Below are positions 1-11,475 of a stretch of DNA of 64,000 bases, piece after piece (the first letter of the stretch is position 1; each line of letters starts with the position of its first letter). The stretch comes from Gerris lacustris (lineage: Eukaryota; Arthropoda; Insecta; Hemiptera; Gerridae). The translations under genes were made by a program, and so were the position numbers. The notes beneath the pieces were generated by a model. That model saw only the letters and a program-made list of their open reading frames with translations, was not told the DNA's origin and did not search any database. The stretch is taken from positions 112,162,514 to 112,226,513 of the forward strand of contig OX578277.1 of assembly GCA_951217055.1 (NCBI GenBank). Reading direction: 5' to 3'.

Positions 1-900
1 AAATAGGTGTGAAATTGGGAGTTTTGATAATTCTTATTCTTCCTTCATTTTACGTTGACGCACCTACAGCCTAAACTACTTAACCGATTTTAATTAATGA
101 GGGTTATTTGGATTCGTCTAGGGCTCTAGTGCATTCCCACCTCAACTCATTCCCCCCCTTACAACCCCTCAACTCTTTCTTTTGTTGAATGTGGAGCGAG
201 AAACCAAGCTGACGAACAGTCTAAAATGGGTAGAAACCAAGTAAGCGTCATACGAAGTGGTGAGCCTGACAGTTATACAGAGGTACACCAGTGAGTTGTG
301 TAGTAGTTTCGTGCTGGTCACATGACGTTTGAATTACTTCTATTTACGAGTTCATCTTTTGAACCTTTTGAACTTAGTATTATAGGTTTAGTTCAACCTT
401 ACTCTCTTGAGTTCAGGGGGGAGTAATTTGTTTATTAATACACATTTCTGTTTTCTATGATTTCATTTTATTTTATTACTATTTATTATTATTATTATTA
501 TTATTTTATTATTATTATTTTATTTTTTTATGTTTCCTATGCTCCTAGTATCAGAATGTTAAGTTCTTTCAATGTCATAGGTCTCGTAGTTCTCCAATCT
601 CCATAGACCTTGTCAAGCTCTTAACTTCACTTTTATTTGACTCTAATGTGTGGGAATAAACAGTTTAGAGAATCCTTCCTTAGGAACAGTACAAAAAGTC
701 ATGAAATCTGACCAAAAACCACTTGTGTGGTAAAAAAAACACCCCGCCAAGTCTGTGGTCCAAAAAAGTTGTGAAATCAACTTTCTGTCCCACCAAGTGG
801 TGTTGGCACTTTCTCCTGACCCAACACTGTCAACTTAGATATTTATCAGCTTCTTCTCCTTGGCGGTGTGACTGCAGTACTACTCAAAGTTAACTGGTTG
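1..900. other. Non-coding, no gene recognised
   Basis: No convincing coding frame. Bases about 45-100 carry the phrase GACGCACCTACAGCC followed by CTAAACTACTTAACCG, which resembles an internal part of family C (compare 38520-38560), so this is probably an old repeat edge. The rest is A+T rich with an ATT microsatellite at 478-530. A weak inverted match around CCACTTGTGTGG and CCACCAAGTGG (about 710-805) was seen but not assigned. Confidence 0.6.
478..530. repeat. (ATT)n microsatellite
   Basis: An interrupted run of TTA/ATT triplets followed by T-rich sequence. It is a simple repeat with no other signal. Confidence 0.85.
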
Positions 901-1105
901 TATTCCACGCATCCTCTGCAAAGAAAGTAGTAGTTGCATGGGGTCATTCCTTGAAAGCTTAATTTGTATATTACTTATTTCTATTTTATTTGCTTTTTGA
1001 TAATTGGAAAGATTTACAGCAATGATCATTGTGGCATCGAGAAGAGCCTTCAACAACACTGTTAAAAGGCTTTCCTCTCCAATATGCGCCTGCATATATT
1101 AGAAG

Positions 1106-2164
1106 TAAAGGTCGACCAAGAAGTCATGAACACAGGAGAAACTGAAAGCTTAGCTTCGTTTAAACTCGGAACTTCCGAATATTGCCGAAGTCAGTACAAT
1201 CGGGTGCTAAGACAATACCCATTTCTAATTTGTATGACATGCGCAGTTATGTCAAAACTCAACAACAATCGAATAACAACAGGAAGGTTTCCAAAATGTT
1301 AGGTTTCCTAGTTTCCTGTTTTGTTTGTTTTTATACAGTACGAATTATAGTCACAACTGTCCTAACGATCCATAGACTAGGGAGTAAATAAAACGATCTT
1401 TGTACGATCCACAAATCCACGGGATGATGCAAATGCAAAGGACGCTACAAATAACAGGGTTGGAACAAACCTAATATTATGTATTTGTTATTGTAAAAAT
1501 GATTGCTCTCCATGACAATTAATCAAAATAATATTAGCGAATTTCTAGTTTGCTTTTCTCCATTATATTTTTTATAAATAAAATAACCAGTAAAACTTAT
1601 CTTAGACTCTCATTATTTTAATTATTTCTTCCTAATTTTGAATTCGTGTAATTATCCATGTTTTTATTAACAGGAAACTTAATTTACCAAAGAGAAAATT
1701 GCCAAAAACAATCCGAGGGATAATAGTAAGAGATAATAGTAGAGATAATAGTAGAGATAATAGTACAAAAATAATACACAAAAAATAACAACAAAAATCC
1801 AGAAATAAGAAAAGTAACAAATAAAAAACTAACAAATCACTCAGAAATAAAGAGGAAGAAAAAAATCGATTAAGAAAGAAGAAAATCGATTTAGATTTAA
1901 AGAATATTATTATGAATAATCAATGAATAATCAATAAATAATAATGTAAAGATATTATCGTATATTATTGTGATTTCTTATCAGGTACAGTGTTGCCTGT
2001 TGCAAAAAAATATAGAAGTTATCAAAAATAAAATTATTAATAACAAAAGAACAACACTGTGTTTTTTGACAGTGGTCTATTTTATTAAAAACTGACTATA
2101 CATGACAACAAAAAACGACACTAGCGCACTTCTCAGATTTCCATGACTTCTTGGTCGACCTTTA
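1106..2164. repeat. 1.06-kb segment bounded by 23-bp inverted repeats
   Basis: The 23-mer starting TAAAGGTCGACCAAGAAG (1106-1128) recurs as a perfect inverted copy at 2142-2164. The spacing and orientation suit the ends of a non-autonomous DNA element. I see no clear target duplication outside the repeats. The interior is A+T rich, with a short AGATAATAGTAG tandem near 1728-1765, and has no plausible protein. Confidence 0.45.
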
Positions 2165-2320
2165 GTTGTCTAGAACTAAGACTATAAGGTGAACAACTAT
2201 CTTTCCACACACACCGTGAAGGTGAAACAAGAAATTGTATTGGTGTTTGAAGAATATTAAAATTCCAGTTTCAGGAAATGGCAAGGCACATCGCCTGCAA
2301 CATATAGTACACCACATAGT

Positions 2321-2390
2321 ATATACACACAGAACATATACTTGAATATACACAGAACATATACTTGAATCTTGAATATACACAGAATAG
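2321..2390. repeat. Short tandem repeat, about 22 bp unit
   Basis: The phrase ATACACAGAACATATACTTG occurs about three times in a row, the last copy degenerate. It is a local slippage product inside non-coding DNA. Confidence 0.6.
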
Positions 2391-2674
2391 TTGGGAAAGG
2401 GCAAACATGGCCTTGCCCCGACTCGATCCAGAATAAATTATGACTTGTATCGACCTGACTGCGGTGTTACCTCCAGACTAATCGACTGCAAGTTATATTA
2501 TTTATTTTTTTATTTAGGTAATTACATTGATTTCACCGGAGATAAAATATTACGGCAGGGTTTTCAGACATGCACTAAGCCATATCAACCCATACAAATA
2601 TTCTATCCAATCATACTTTCTCTCATTTTCATATTTAAAATAAATTGAAATTCCATTATATTATCTAATTTGGA

Positions 2675-2835
2675 TTTATATTGCTTCCGAGCATACCGAA
2701 AGTAATGGAAGCTATGTGATCGTTCTGAAAAAAGAAAATATTTGATGTTATCGATATCAAAGATTCCAAGACAGAAATCCGTTTCAAACATCAGGGACTA
2801 TTTTAAACCAAGACAACAACGTACGCAACATATTT
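2675..2835 (-). repeat. Dispersed repeat family H2, fragment
   Basis: Reads in reverse through the H2 landmarks: GAAGCTATGTGATCGTTCT, then AGACAGAAATCCGTTTC, then CATCAGGGAC. The same landmarks occur at 14790-15200, 22940-24003 (interrupted) and 50770-51130. H2 has no recognisable coding capacity in any copy. Confidence 0.65.
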
Positions 2836-3004
2836 GCCATCACCTCTGCGAAAAAATTAATAGATTTCGTTCAGCCAGTTTTCTGATCGGACTGGTAGCG
2901 ACAGAAACACACACAATTATAAAGAAACAAACTTTCATTTTATATACAGTGTACCCCAAGAACTTGTATACATATGGTAAACTTTTGTTGTTATATTTAT
3001 TTTA

Positions 3005-3417
3005 AAAAAAGTGTAGCGGTTTACTTGCGAAATCGCTACATTGGTTTTATTGTGGTTAAAGGTGGACGCATCTTTAACAACAATAAACAGAGATATGCTG
3101 AAGCTTCGGAGTGATGGGACGCCTGATCTTCGTAGTCTTGGTTGGAACGAGTTCTTTTGTTTGTGTTTAGGAGCCGTAGTCCAGAGCAGAGGAGCAGAGG
3201 TTGTTGATAAGGGAAGCGTAGTCCAGAGCGGAGGTTGTTGATAAGGGAAGCGTAGTCCAGAGGTCTAGTTGGGAGGTCGTTCAGTAGTCAGTCAGGTGGA
3301 GAATGTGCTATGTGTCGGAGTTTGGGTTGACCCGTTAGGTTGTCCTTGGATTCTATGGCTCGTGCCACAACCTATTTTTATAGATGATTTTTTATTTATA
3401 TGTACATTTATCTATAA

Positions 3418-3420
<3 letters not shown>
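3005..3420. other. Non-coding with a small tandem duplication
   Basis: Starts with GTAGCGGTTTACTTGCGAAATC. It contains a roughly 35-bp unit (GGTTGTTGATAAGGGAAGCG and following) repeated at about 3195-3265. Locally higher G+C than the surroundings suggests a mobile-element end, but no family is recognised. Confidence 0.4.

Positions 3421-3468
<48 letters not shown>
3421..3468. repeat. (TA)n microsatellite
   Basis: Uninterrupted TA dinucleotides. This is the first of several long TA tracts in the window, some of which adjoin transposon ends. Confidence 0.95.
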
Positions 3469-3471
<3 letters not shown>

Positions 3472-4063
3472 CTGCAGTTTAATATCTATATGATAGAATT
3501 GAATATTTTTTTAGTATCTTTTATGGTGTAGTAACTTTTATTTTTCTTTACGATAGTGCGAAGTTAATTTAGTTGATTATTGATATTATAATTTTCCTAA
3601 GGTTACAATTTTTTTTAAAAATACATTAACTTGAAGCCGAAGGTGTTACACGTTTTTTTTTTTTATTTGTTTCAATTTTATTTTCCTTCGTTTAAACTTT
3701 AGGTTAGGCTTTCGTTATTTCAACCACCCAAAGATTCCTGACATACGAAATAACGTGGCGCCTAGAGATACCATTGACAGAAGGTAAAAACTAGAATGTA
3801 TATGATTTAATTTTGGTCTGGATAAAAAAATATGAAGTTAAACCCACCCAGTCTCCACTGAGCTATTCCTCGGGGCAGGCTGCTAGATTAACTGCAGCAA
3901 ACGGCTGCAAAAGTTATTCTTCATATTAAGTTCTGCATGGTCCAAAACCTAAAATGCAACCATCAGATGACATAATTTATCAGACTGATAAAATTTGTCA
4001 CGTGATGGTTGCATTTTAGGTTTTAGACCATGCGAAACTTTAAAGTTTACCATATGGTATATA

Positions 4064-5368
4064 CAGGGTAGTCCAAAAGTCTCCCCCCCCCCTCTTAACT
4101 TTTTAACGGTTTGAGATAAATTAATGAAACTTAGGGGATCTCTATCATGCAAAGGGAAGTTTGTTTTCATGCAATCACCCACTAGGGGCAACCACCCACT
4201 TTGCCCCCAGGCCACCCAACTTAAAAATTTCAAATTGGAGTGTATATTTTTGATAGCATATTTGGATTCTACAGTGAAAAATAATAAACTTTTACTTGAA
4301 ACTTCTTTTTCTATTTCCAATATTTTGCCCCCTATAGGTGGGCAAAGATAGCAAAATGACCCTTCCGATAATACGTTGTAAAATCTAAACGGTTAGAGAT
4401 AAATTAATGAAACTTAGGGGATCCAAGGGAGCTAGCGTAGCCGTGTGGGTAAAACCACGTCTGCTCGGCCATCACTAAATCTCGAGTGGAACGAGACGGG
4501 GTTCGATTCCTCGCCGTGACACTCTGATTTATATGGCTCACTATTGATCACATCATACTCGCTTTGGCGGTACTATGTACAGTATGATGTGTGAAGTGGC
4601 TGGAACTCTCTACCGCGGGGCATAAAAAGGGCCTAAGTGATGGCCTAATTGCAAAGTTCGAACAATGGTTCGTCCTACCCGTCCTAGTAGAAAGTACTAG
4701 ACTACTACTACTACTACTAGGGGATCCATACCATGTAAAGAGAAGTTTGTTTTCATGCAATCGCGCAGTAGGGGCAACCTCCCATTTTGCCCCCACACCA
4801 CCTAACCTCAAAATTTTAACATGGAATGTATATTTAGATTCCACGGCAAAAATAAAAATATTTTACTTAAATTTTTTTCTCTATCTCCAATATTTTGACC
4901 CTATAGAGGGGCAAAGGTATAAAAATGGTAGATTTCAGCACCGCGAGTGGATGATTACACACTTCCCTTTACATGGTACAGATCCCCCAAGTTCCATTAC
5001 TTTATTTCAAACCGTTTAGATTTTATAACGATCTAAGTGTTATTTTTTACTATTTCGGAAGGTATATTTTCCTATCTTCGCCCCCCTGTTGGGGGAAAAA
5101 TATTGGAGATAGAAAAAAATAGTTTCAAGTAAAAGTTTATTATTTTTCACCGTAAAATCGAAATATGCTATCAAAAATATACATTCCAATTTGAAATTTT
5201 GAAGTTGGGTGGCCGGGGGGCAAAGTGGGTGGTTGCACCTAGTGGTTGATTGCATGAAAACCATCTTTCCTTTGCATGGTAGAGATCCCCCAAGTTTCAT
5301 TAATTTATTTTAAACCATTCTAAAGTTAAGAGGGGGGGGGGGGGGGGTAGAGAATTTGGACCACCCTG
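4064..5368. mobile_element. Foldback/TIR element, TA target, copy 1
   Basis: The termini are inverted repeats: CAGGGTAGTCCAAAAGTCTC at the left and its near-complement ending GGACCACCCTG at the right, each flanked by TA. Arms are several hundred bases long and include runs of C (left) and G (right), plus the phrase TTGCCCCC repeated in both orientations. A second copy lies at 34757-35788. The pattern suggests a non-autonomous DNA transposon using a TA target site, compatible with but not diagnostic of Tc1/mariner-type integration. No transposase is present. The element is interrupted by a SINE at 4426-4718. Confidence 0.75.
4426..4718 (+). mobile_element. tRNA-derived SINE (tRNA-Ser-like head)
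   Basis: The insertion is flanked by a perfect 10-bp direct repeat AGGGGATCCA (4416-4425 and 4719-4728), the expected target-site duplication. The head resembles a class II tRNA: an A-box-like segment TAGCGTAGCCGTGTGG near 4433, an extra-arm-like hairpin TCTCGAG/GAGAC-type near 4481-4496, and a perfect B box GGTTCGATTCC at 4500-4510. After about 190 bp of body the element ends in a (CTA)n tail, typical of some arthropod SINEs with trinucleotide tails. The long variable-arm-like hairpin argues for a Ser- or Leu-type progenitor. It would be mobilised in trans by a LINE not present here. The element is inserted inside the foldback copy 4064-5368, so it is the younger of the two. Confidence 0.85.
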
Positions 5369-5376
5369 TATAAATC

Positions 5377-6103
5377 TATTAAAATATACTTACTGCTAAT
5401 CGGTCTTAACATAGAGGTGACAGCCGTGAGCCGTGTAAAAGACTACGTTTCGAAATATGCTTTAATAATGAGATATTGAATTAATCCCCCCCCCCGGGGG
5501 CTGTCAGAAACTAGGGTAATGTCGATGCAAAGGGAGAGCAAAACAAACCAAAGTGATTTTTAGTTTGTTAGCTCAAGTTCACGTTTCCAGACAAATCCAA
5601 TTTATTTCACCCTAAAACTTACTAAAGGCACAAAATTCTGCAATTTAGTAGCATTTACTCTTTCCTATGGTTAGACTAATTTTTTTTTTTTCCAAACCAG
5701 TGAAATTGAAAAAAAAGGGCTTTTTTATCTTGATTTATTTACTTTAAAATAAGCTGTTCACAAGAACAATTCAACGTCGACAACATTTAACCTTCTTCCC
5801 TCTCTACTGTTATTTTATTTTGGCTCAAAGTAAATCTAAAACCAAAAAAATATACAAGATAAAAAGAACATTTTATATACTAAGTTTTTAAATTTTCTGC
5901 TGAATCATTTGTAATGTTGATAATATAATTGTCATTGTATAATGTTAGTGAAGAAAAAAATAGTTCTGAATATATTTACCTCAGATAAATGACAACCATC
6001 TAGAATCTAGATAGCTGATTTTAAACCTATAAAAGGACAAATCTTTGTACAACGGATCTCGCCAATACCTAATCTAAAACGTGCCATTGATATGCCCCTG
6101 TGT
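5377..6103. other. Non-coding, nothing recognised
   Basis: A+T rich sequence with short homopolymers, including a C5+/G5+ switch near 5487-5500. No open frame or repeat family was recognised. Confidence 0.5.
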
Positions 6104-8644
6104 AGTAGGGTGGGTCGAAAAAACAAAATTTTTGAAAATTCAAAAAACGCCCCTCCAGAAACTTGCCATATTGGAAGAAAGTCCCGAGGAAAAAATTTGA
6201 GCCAAATCGGACTTCACTTAGGTCTCCCGAGGGGGGGTTGAAGTTTGGGAATTTTCGAAATTTGGAAAAATCGCAGCTTTAACAGGGATTTTCGACATTT
6301 TTGCGTGCTAAACTACTTTTAATATACATTTAATGTATATTTTCGTATTCTACAATGCTTATTGTATAATAAAAACCCTTAACATATTACGCAACTCCAA
6401 TATTTTTTATTATAACATATGACATATATAAATACAACTTGAAAACTATAAAATTTTAACATTTTTTCCAGCATAAATAAGCTCTTTGCTTATTTTTTTT
6501 ATTATAACCAGAATAGAATCAAAAATAATTACCAGAGCTCACCACGTGGAAGTGGCTTTCCATTCGAGCTCCAATAGTCCCCCTCTCCCCTTTTTTAAAT
6601 TTTGAAAATTTGACACTTGTCATATATAAATATAATTTAATTTTAAAAAAACCTAACTATTATATACTATACAAAACTATTAACAAACATATTATATTTT
6701 TATATTCAATTTATCTATGCGTTAAAATCTTTTTTACTTTTTAATCTTGGTATTTTATTTCTATTTATTTGGGTTTGAATAATTTAAAAATGACGATCCT
6801 CTGCTTTATGAACTGGAGTGGAGGGGCCTGTGACTAATTTCACACAGCGTTCAACGGCCTGAGTATGACAGGGATATTTTAAGTCAATTTGAGGCTTCCA
6901 ACCATCTGAAACTGCTGCCATGATCTCTGCTGTGGAAATCAGTTTTGTTAGTGGAGGTTCCGTCACTTTTATTGAGCTCCAGTCTATAATTTCAACATAA
7001 CTCGTAGCGTCAAAATTAATTTTTGAAACTGTAAAAGCTGTTGCTTCTTTATTTTCAACACGGTTACTTCTCGCAGTGAAGATTCTCTTCCATCCGTCCT
7101 TTCGTATTTCAATATTCTCATCAGTCGACTGCCTCAAAGTCGACTACTTCCATGGTTTCGCATTGCAAAAGTTCTGATCCAATAGGTCCTGAAAAGGAGT
7201 ATGGACCTTCAGTTTGCCATCTTGTAACTATAGCATATAGGCCACTGAAGAGGTCGTCCAAGTCGGCACTCGACAAGTCTTATCACTCCTCTTCTAATGC
7301 CTGTGTTCAAGTTGGTCCCATCAGAGCCCAGTACCATTAAATTAGAGGTATATATATATTTTTCTTTGAGGCAGGTAAAAATTGAGGAATCCAAACTTTC
7401 AGCATTTCCGCTTATAGGTGAAACAAAATCCAAGTAACTCAAGCCTGGTTCTCGTATGAGCACATGTTTTCCTTTCACTTCATATAGCTTTCCGCCTTTT
7501 TTGATTGACACTTTAACCATGTCATCCCTCCTACCATCAAAGTATAAACCTGATAACACAATATCATTTGTTTCTTCTAGTTTCTTAATTTCTTTACACT
7601 TCAGTTGTTTCTCTCTACGAATTTTCCTGTGATCAATAACACTACAAGAACTGTCTGGTTGTAAAACTCCAGCGTCATTTAGGGCCCCAGAGGTTATCAC
7701 TGCTGCCGCTCTTTTTGAAACTCCTGTTCTTACGGCTACTTCTGCTAAAGTTGGAAGAAATCTCCTTATTTGAGAAGTAGGTGTCTCAGAAAAAATCCTT
7801 TGTTGCGAGCAACTGATCTCAAACTCAGAATCAGTGGTACTGGCTGGAGTATCAGACGAAGAAGATAGTGTTTTTTTTTTTTTTAGTCTCTCTCTCTCTT
7901 GAGGCTGAGTGATCTCTTTTATTTCGCAAGGCTCTTCTCCTTAATTGATCTGAAATCTTAACGTCAATTTTTCCAATCACCATATTTCTTGTTGTTCTTT
8001 AATCAATCAAAAAAACACGCTCGTTTTGTGAAACTTTTTTTTATCTAGCACACGTGCAAAGGGAAAAATCCTTACATTCGCAGGCACTTATGCAGAATAA
8101 TTTTTGCGAATCTTCAACAAATTGTTTTAATTTATTAGTATTGGAACTTGGTATATTTTTTTTTTTTCAATGCACTTTTCTTTAAATCTTCATATTTTTT
8201 GTGGTATTTCAAAAGGCGGTTGCTCACTCTTGTCTGTGAATTGTTGGGCATGAAAGCTTTTAACCAAATTTGAATGATTTTTTCCAAAAACTTTTTTTTG
8301 GTAATAATAGATTTTTTGTATATATGTCATGTGTTATAATAAAAAATAATGAAGTTACGTAATATTTTAGGGGTTTTTATTATACAATAAGCATCGTAGA
8401 TTACGAAAATATAGATTAAATATATATTAAAGTAGTTTAGCACGCAAAAATGTAGAAAAACCCTGTTAAAGCTGCGATTTTTCCAAATTTCGAAAATTCC
8501 TAAACTTCAACCCCCCCTCGGGAGACCTAAGTGAAGTCCGATTTGGCTCAAATTTTTTCCTCGGGACTTTCTTCCAATATGGCAAGTTTCTGGAGGGGCG
8601 TTTTTTGAATTTTCAAAAATTTTGTTTTTTCGACCCACCCTACT
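6104..8644 (-). mobile_element. TIR DNA transposon with decayed transposase
   Basis: Long terminal inverted repeats of about 310-330 bp run from AGTAGGGTGGGTCG at 6104 inwards to about 6430, and inversely from 8644 back to about 8315. The element is flanked by the 4-bp direct repeat GTGT (6100-6103 and 8645-8648), so a 4-bp target duplication is likely. The central part encodes a broken transposase on the minus strand (6784-7983). The superfamily is not assigned. A 4-bp duplication excludes TA-target and hAT mechanisms but is not diagnostic. Confidence 0.8.
6784..7983 (-). pseudogene. Transposase pseudogene of the 6104-8644 element
   Basis: Three minus-strand pieces form one decayed gene. 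An ATG at 7981-7983 opens a basic N-terminus (Lys/Arg rich). The frame is broken at a run of 14 T on the plus strand (7871-7884), then continues through 7209. This second piece contains FDGRRD, then VLGSDGTNLNTG and RLGRPLQW. The acidic residues in the first two motifs are plausible DDE-type catalytic positions. After a stop near 7209 and more shifts the sequence continues as the C-terminal piece 6784-7137, with EPPLTK and the conserved block CHTQAVERCVKLVT. I recognise this combination from uncharacterised transposase-like proteins widespread in arthropod genomes. The middle of the protein, normally several hundred residues, is missing, so the copy is internally deleted and inactive. The frame break in the homopolymer could be a sequencing error, but the downstream deletion could not. 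Confidence 0.75.
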
Positions 8645-8829
8645 GTGTAGGGACAGTTAGAGAAGAAAAAGAAAAATGTGTACAAGTAAAGAAGTGCAGA
8701 TGCAGAAAAATTGAACCGATACCAAGGACACAAGTGTAAACAAACCTGGTTGTCACACGTCAGTTAATTTATTTCTTTGTTTACTTTTCCTTTTTCGCTT
8801 TCATTCAATGTTAATCTCTTAATAAAAAA

Positions 8830-9115
8830 TCATAAATTTGAAACCCGGTAAAATGAAGATTGTAAATATGGGATATGTCAAAACAAATAAAATAATTTGC
8901 GGATTTTTTCCGAACTAACTTTCCATACAGCAAAATTTGCTGAAACTGTAAGATGGCTAAAAGTATTAAAATATTGCATTGTCATCGTGTTCTGAGCTAT
9001 TCTAAAAGTTTCAAATGTTTAGCTACTCGAGAAGTTAGTTAAAAATCGATTGCAAGATTTGTACTGGACAAACAAACAAACAAACGAACAAGAAAGCAAA
9101 CTAATAAAAACGTAG
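8830..9115 (-). repeat. Dispersed repeat family Q, minus copy
   Basis: Contains GCGGATTTTTTCCGAACTAA and, at its end, several CAAA/CAAAC units followed by TAATAAAAACGTAGT. Read in reverse it matches 54255-54570 over most of its length, and part of 14580-14750. No coding capacity. Confidence 0.7.
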
Positions 9116-9763
9116 TAATCGTAATAGTAAAAAAGGAAAGTTTAAGCCTTACACATTACAATATACAATAATTCATCATTTAGTAGATTTTATGATTGGT
9201 ACTTCTTTAGATTGTTACTCCCCTATGTTGCTTTAGAATGAAAACAACTTTGACTAAATAACTATTTAGAAAAAGGGATGTTTAGTCCAATGTACTTTGG
9301 GACAAAGGAATATCCCACTTCTGTTTTGATAAGGAGAGTAACAGTGTAAAAGAAGAACATTCCGTACACCTTCTTTAGATTATTACTCCCCTCTGTTTTT
9401 TTTATAAGGGGAGTAACAATCTAAAGAAGTGCCTAAAGATTTAGGTTTCTAATTACTTTACCGTTCAATTTATTCTCTCTGTAATCTATTACTGAAGTTT
9501 ATTGGTACTCATTAATTTAGTTTGGTACCCTTCTATTGAGGTAGTGCCAAACTAAAAGAGGTTCATGTGGTAACACTTTAGTTGGGTGAGTGCCCCCCCC
9601 CCCTTTCATTCATTTAGTACTATTCCACCCAGGGTTCTCTCAAATTTTCTATAAAATAGGGCGAGGGGGGTACCAAATTAAAAGAGTGCCCAAAAATGTT
9701 TAGAAATCGTACAAACACACAGATCCCTTGGTTCTGAAGCTGTAAAATAAAAACAAGAAATAT
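9116..9763. other. Non-coding with internal short duplications
   Basis: Phrases such as CTTTAGATTGTTACTCCCCT and GGGGAGTAACAATCTAAAG recur in both orientations around 9200-9425, suggesting a small degenerate inverted repeat. A C11 run lies at 9594-9604. No gene seen. Confidence 0.4.
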
Positions 9764-10476
9764 TATTGAAGCGAGCGTAGCGAACTTCCTATATTCAACG
9801 AAATTTGCTCCGTGTGTGTGTGTGTGTGTGTGTCTGAAACGTACGACGATAACTTGAGTAAAAGTTGACCGATTTTTATGAAATTTTGTACACGTGTTCA
9901 TTTTACCAATGCTCAAGACGAGTTCGTTGGACAACGTTGACGCGAACGGACAAGCGTTCACGCGCAACGCTCGCTTCAAAACTAAAATTGGAATTTTAGG
10001 ACAGGAAAAATTCTAACTTAATCTATTCTACGAGACAAACATTTTTTTCAAATAATTTGTTTTTATTAAAACTAACAGCGACACTGCTATGAAGTGTTAA
10101 AGATCGCTAAAGCTATAAAAGCGGACCTAAACGTTTAAAATAGAGAAAACAATGTTTATACCCAAATCTTACGTTCTAACGTAACGATTTTAACAAAACT
10201 TCATATAAATCGTTTAAAACACAATTGAAAGAAGCATGTAAAATTTCAACTTGATACATGCAGTAGTTTTTGTGTAGCAAAGTGATAGATTTTATAATAA
10301 TTGAAGTGAAATGGTCGGGACGTGTAGAATAGTTAAGGAATAGTAGAATAATCCTTCTCCCCCACTACACATGCTCTCTATTACTAGCATATTCTTTAAA
10401 TATCAACTCATCACGATTAACTATCTAATATTTATTCCATTACGCTCGCTTCAATGAGCCACGCGATGCCTAGTAA
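9764..10476 (+). repeat. Family A dispersed element, near full length
   Basis: Starts ATTGAAGCGAGCGTAGCGAA, continues through a (GT)n tract, GATAACTTGAGTAAAAGTTG, GCGGACCTAAACGTTT and TTACGTTCTAACGTAACG, and ends near CGCTCGCTTCAATGAGCC, so the two ends are short inverted repeats (ATTGAAGCGAGCG). Other copies: 16800-18490 (minus, interrupted twice), 29830-30300 and 32258-32740 (inside a palindrome), 37077-37480, 46213-46440 and 63583-64000. No open frame is conserved between copies. It is a non-autonomous DNA element by appearance. Confidence 0.75.
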
Positions 10477-10622
10477 TAATTTTTATTTAAAATATAATTT
10501 AGATTTTTAGTTTGGTTTTTAAAGTAAAAATAATAATACAAAAGAGACTCGAGTCTTAATATACATTCAAATAACAAACACATTTATTTCAATATCTTTC
10601 TCAATTTCACAAAGAAAAAGTA

Positions 10623-10623
10623 A

Positions 10624-10706
<83 letters not shown>
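10623..10706. repeat. (TA)n microsatellite
   Basis: Long TA dinucleotide tract with one or two early interruptions. Confidence 0.95.
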
Positions 10707-10710
<4 letters not shown>

Positions 10711-11026
10711 AAAAGCATAAAATTTAACAGATGAAAAATGATTTTCTTTTATTTGAGGGTGTAATTTGTTAGATTTGATATAAGTGTAAGGAGAAATGAA
10801 AATTCTAATCAACTTGAGAGAAGGAAATTCAGCAAGCAGTTTTCTCTGCAACCAACGGCTCAAACCTCTTTAGCTTTCCTTTTTATTATAGCAAAGAAAA
10901 CTCTTCTAGCATTTCTTTGTAAACAACGGAACAAAAGTTAAAAAAAAGAGTTTTTAATAGAAGAATTTTTATATTATTCACTTCACGTACTTTATTTCAT
11001 TTTTTACGATTTTGGTAGTAATCATA

Positions 11027-11160
11027 CTACGGAAAGATTAATTTTTAATTTAAATCAAATTATAATTATTATTAACTACGGGAAACAGACAGAGAAAAAT
11101 ACACTCCAGCGCTGGGATTTGAACCACAGGCCTCTATAATAGTATGATTACTACCAAAAT
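11027..11160 (-). mobile_element. tRNA-like (B-box) repeat, minus partial copy
   Basis: In reverse this reads GGTTCAAATCCCAGCGCTGG, TATTTTTCTCTGTCTGTTTC, CCGTAGTTAATAATAATTA, then a T/A-rich tail ending at a CCGTAGTATGATTACTACC hairpin. GGTTCAAATCC fits a pol III B box. The tRNA 5' half is missing. It shares tail and B-box region with the copies at 11190-11475, 27482-27850, 27855-27960, 37535-37630 and 60205-60310. Confidence 0.65.
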
Positions 11161-11189
11161 CGTAAAAAATGAATTTCTAATTGATTGTA

Positions 11190-11475
11190 CTAGGTACAGG
11201 TACTAATTGGGTACTTTATAATTATAAGCATTATTTCTCGGTCTAGTTCTATGTCATTAATGTTGACTTCTCAGATTTGTGGAAAATTGAAAGCTTAAAT
11301 CCGGGACAAGGTATTATTAACGTCAGAGGAAATCATTCTCCTGCGTAGCTTAGTTGGTAGAGCGCTATACCGGAAATATAGAGGCCTGTGGTTCAAATCC
11401 CAGCGCTGGAGTGTATTTTTCTCTTTCTGTTTCCCGTAGTTAATAATAATTATAATTTGATTTAAATTAAAAAGT
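11190..11475 (+). mobile_element. tRNA-like (A+B box) repeat, plus copy
   Basis: Contains GCGTAGCTTAGTTGGTAGAG (A-box-like) at about 11343-11362, an anticodon-stem-like CTATA/TATAG with a 7-base loop, and the B box GGTTCAAATCC at about 11390-11400. It is then followed by the family tail TATTTTTCTC...TTGATTTAAATTAAA. The T-arm stem is poorly paired and position 33 is C, so it is not a functional tRNA. About 150 bp upstream of the A box is also shared with the minus copy at 27482-27850, so the repeat unit includes sequence on both sides of the tRNA-like core. Confidence 0.65.

Noticed and set aside
3949..5300. Similar peptides at 3949-4320, 5040-5300 and 34663-35731 (for example [18 protein letters not shown])
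   Set aside because: They fall in inverted arms of the two related foldback elements and appear on both strands; repeated DNA, not a gene family.
11190..11475. Functional tRNA gene
   Set aside because: Boxes A and B are good, but the T stem and acceptor stem do not pair, position 33 is not T, and the segment is part of a dispersed repeat family.
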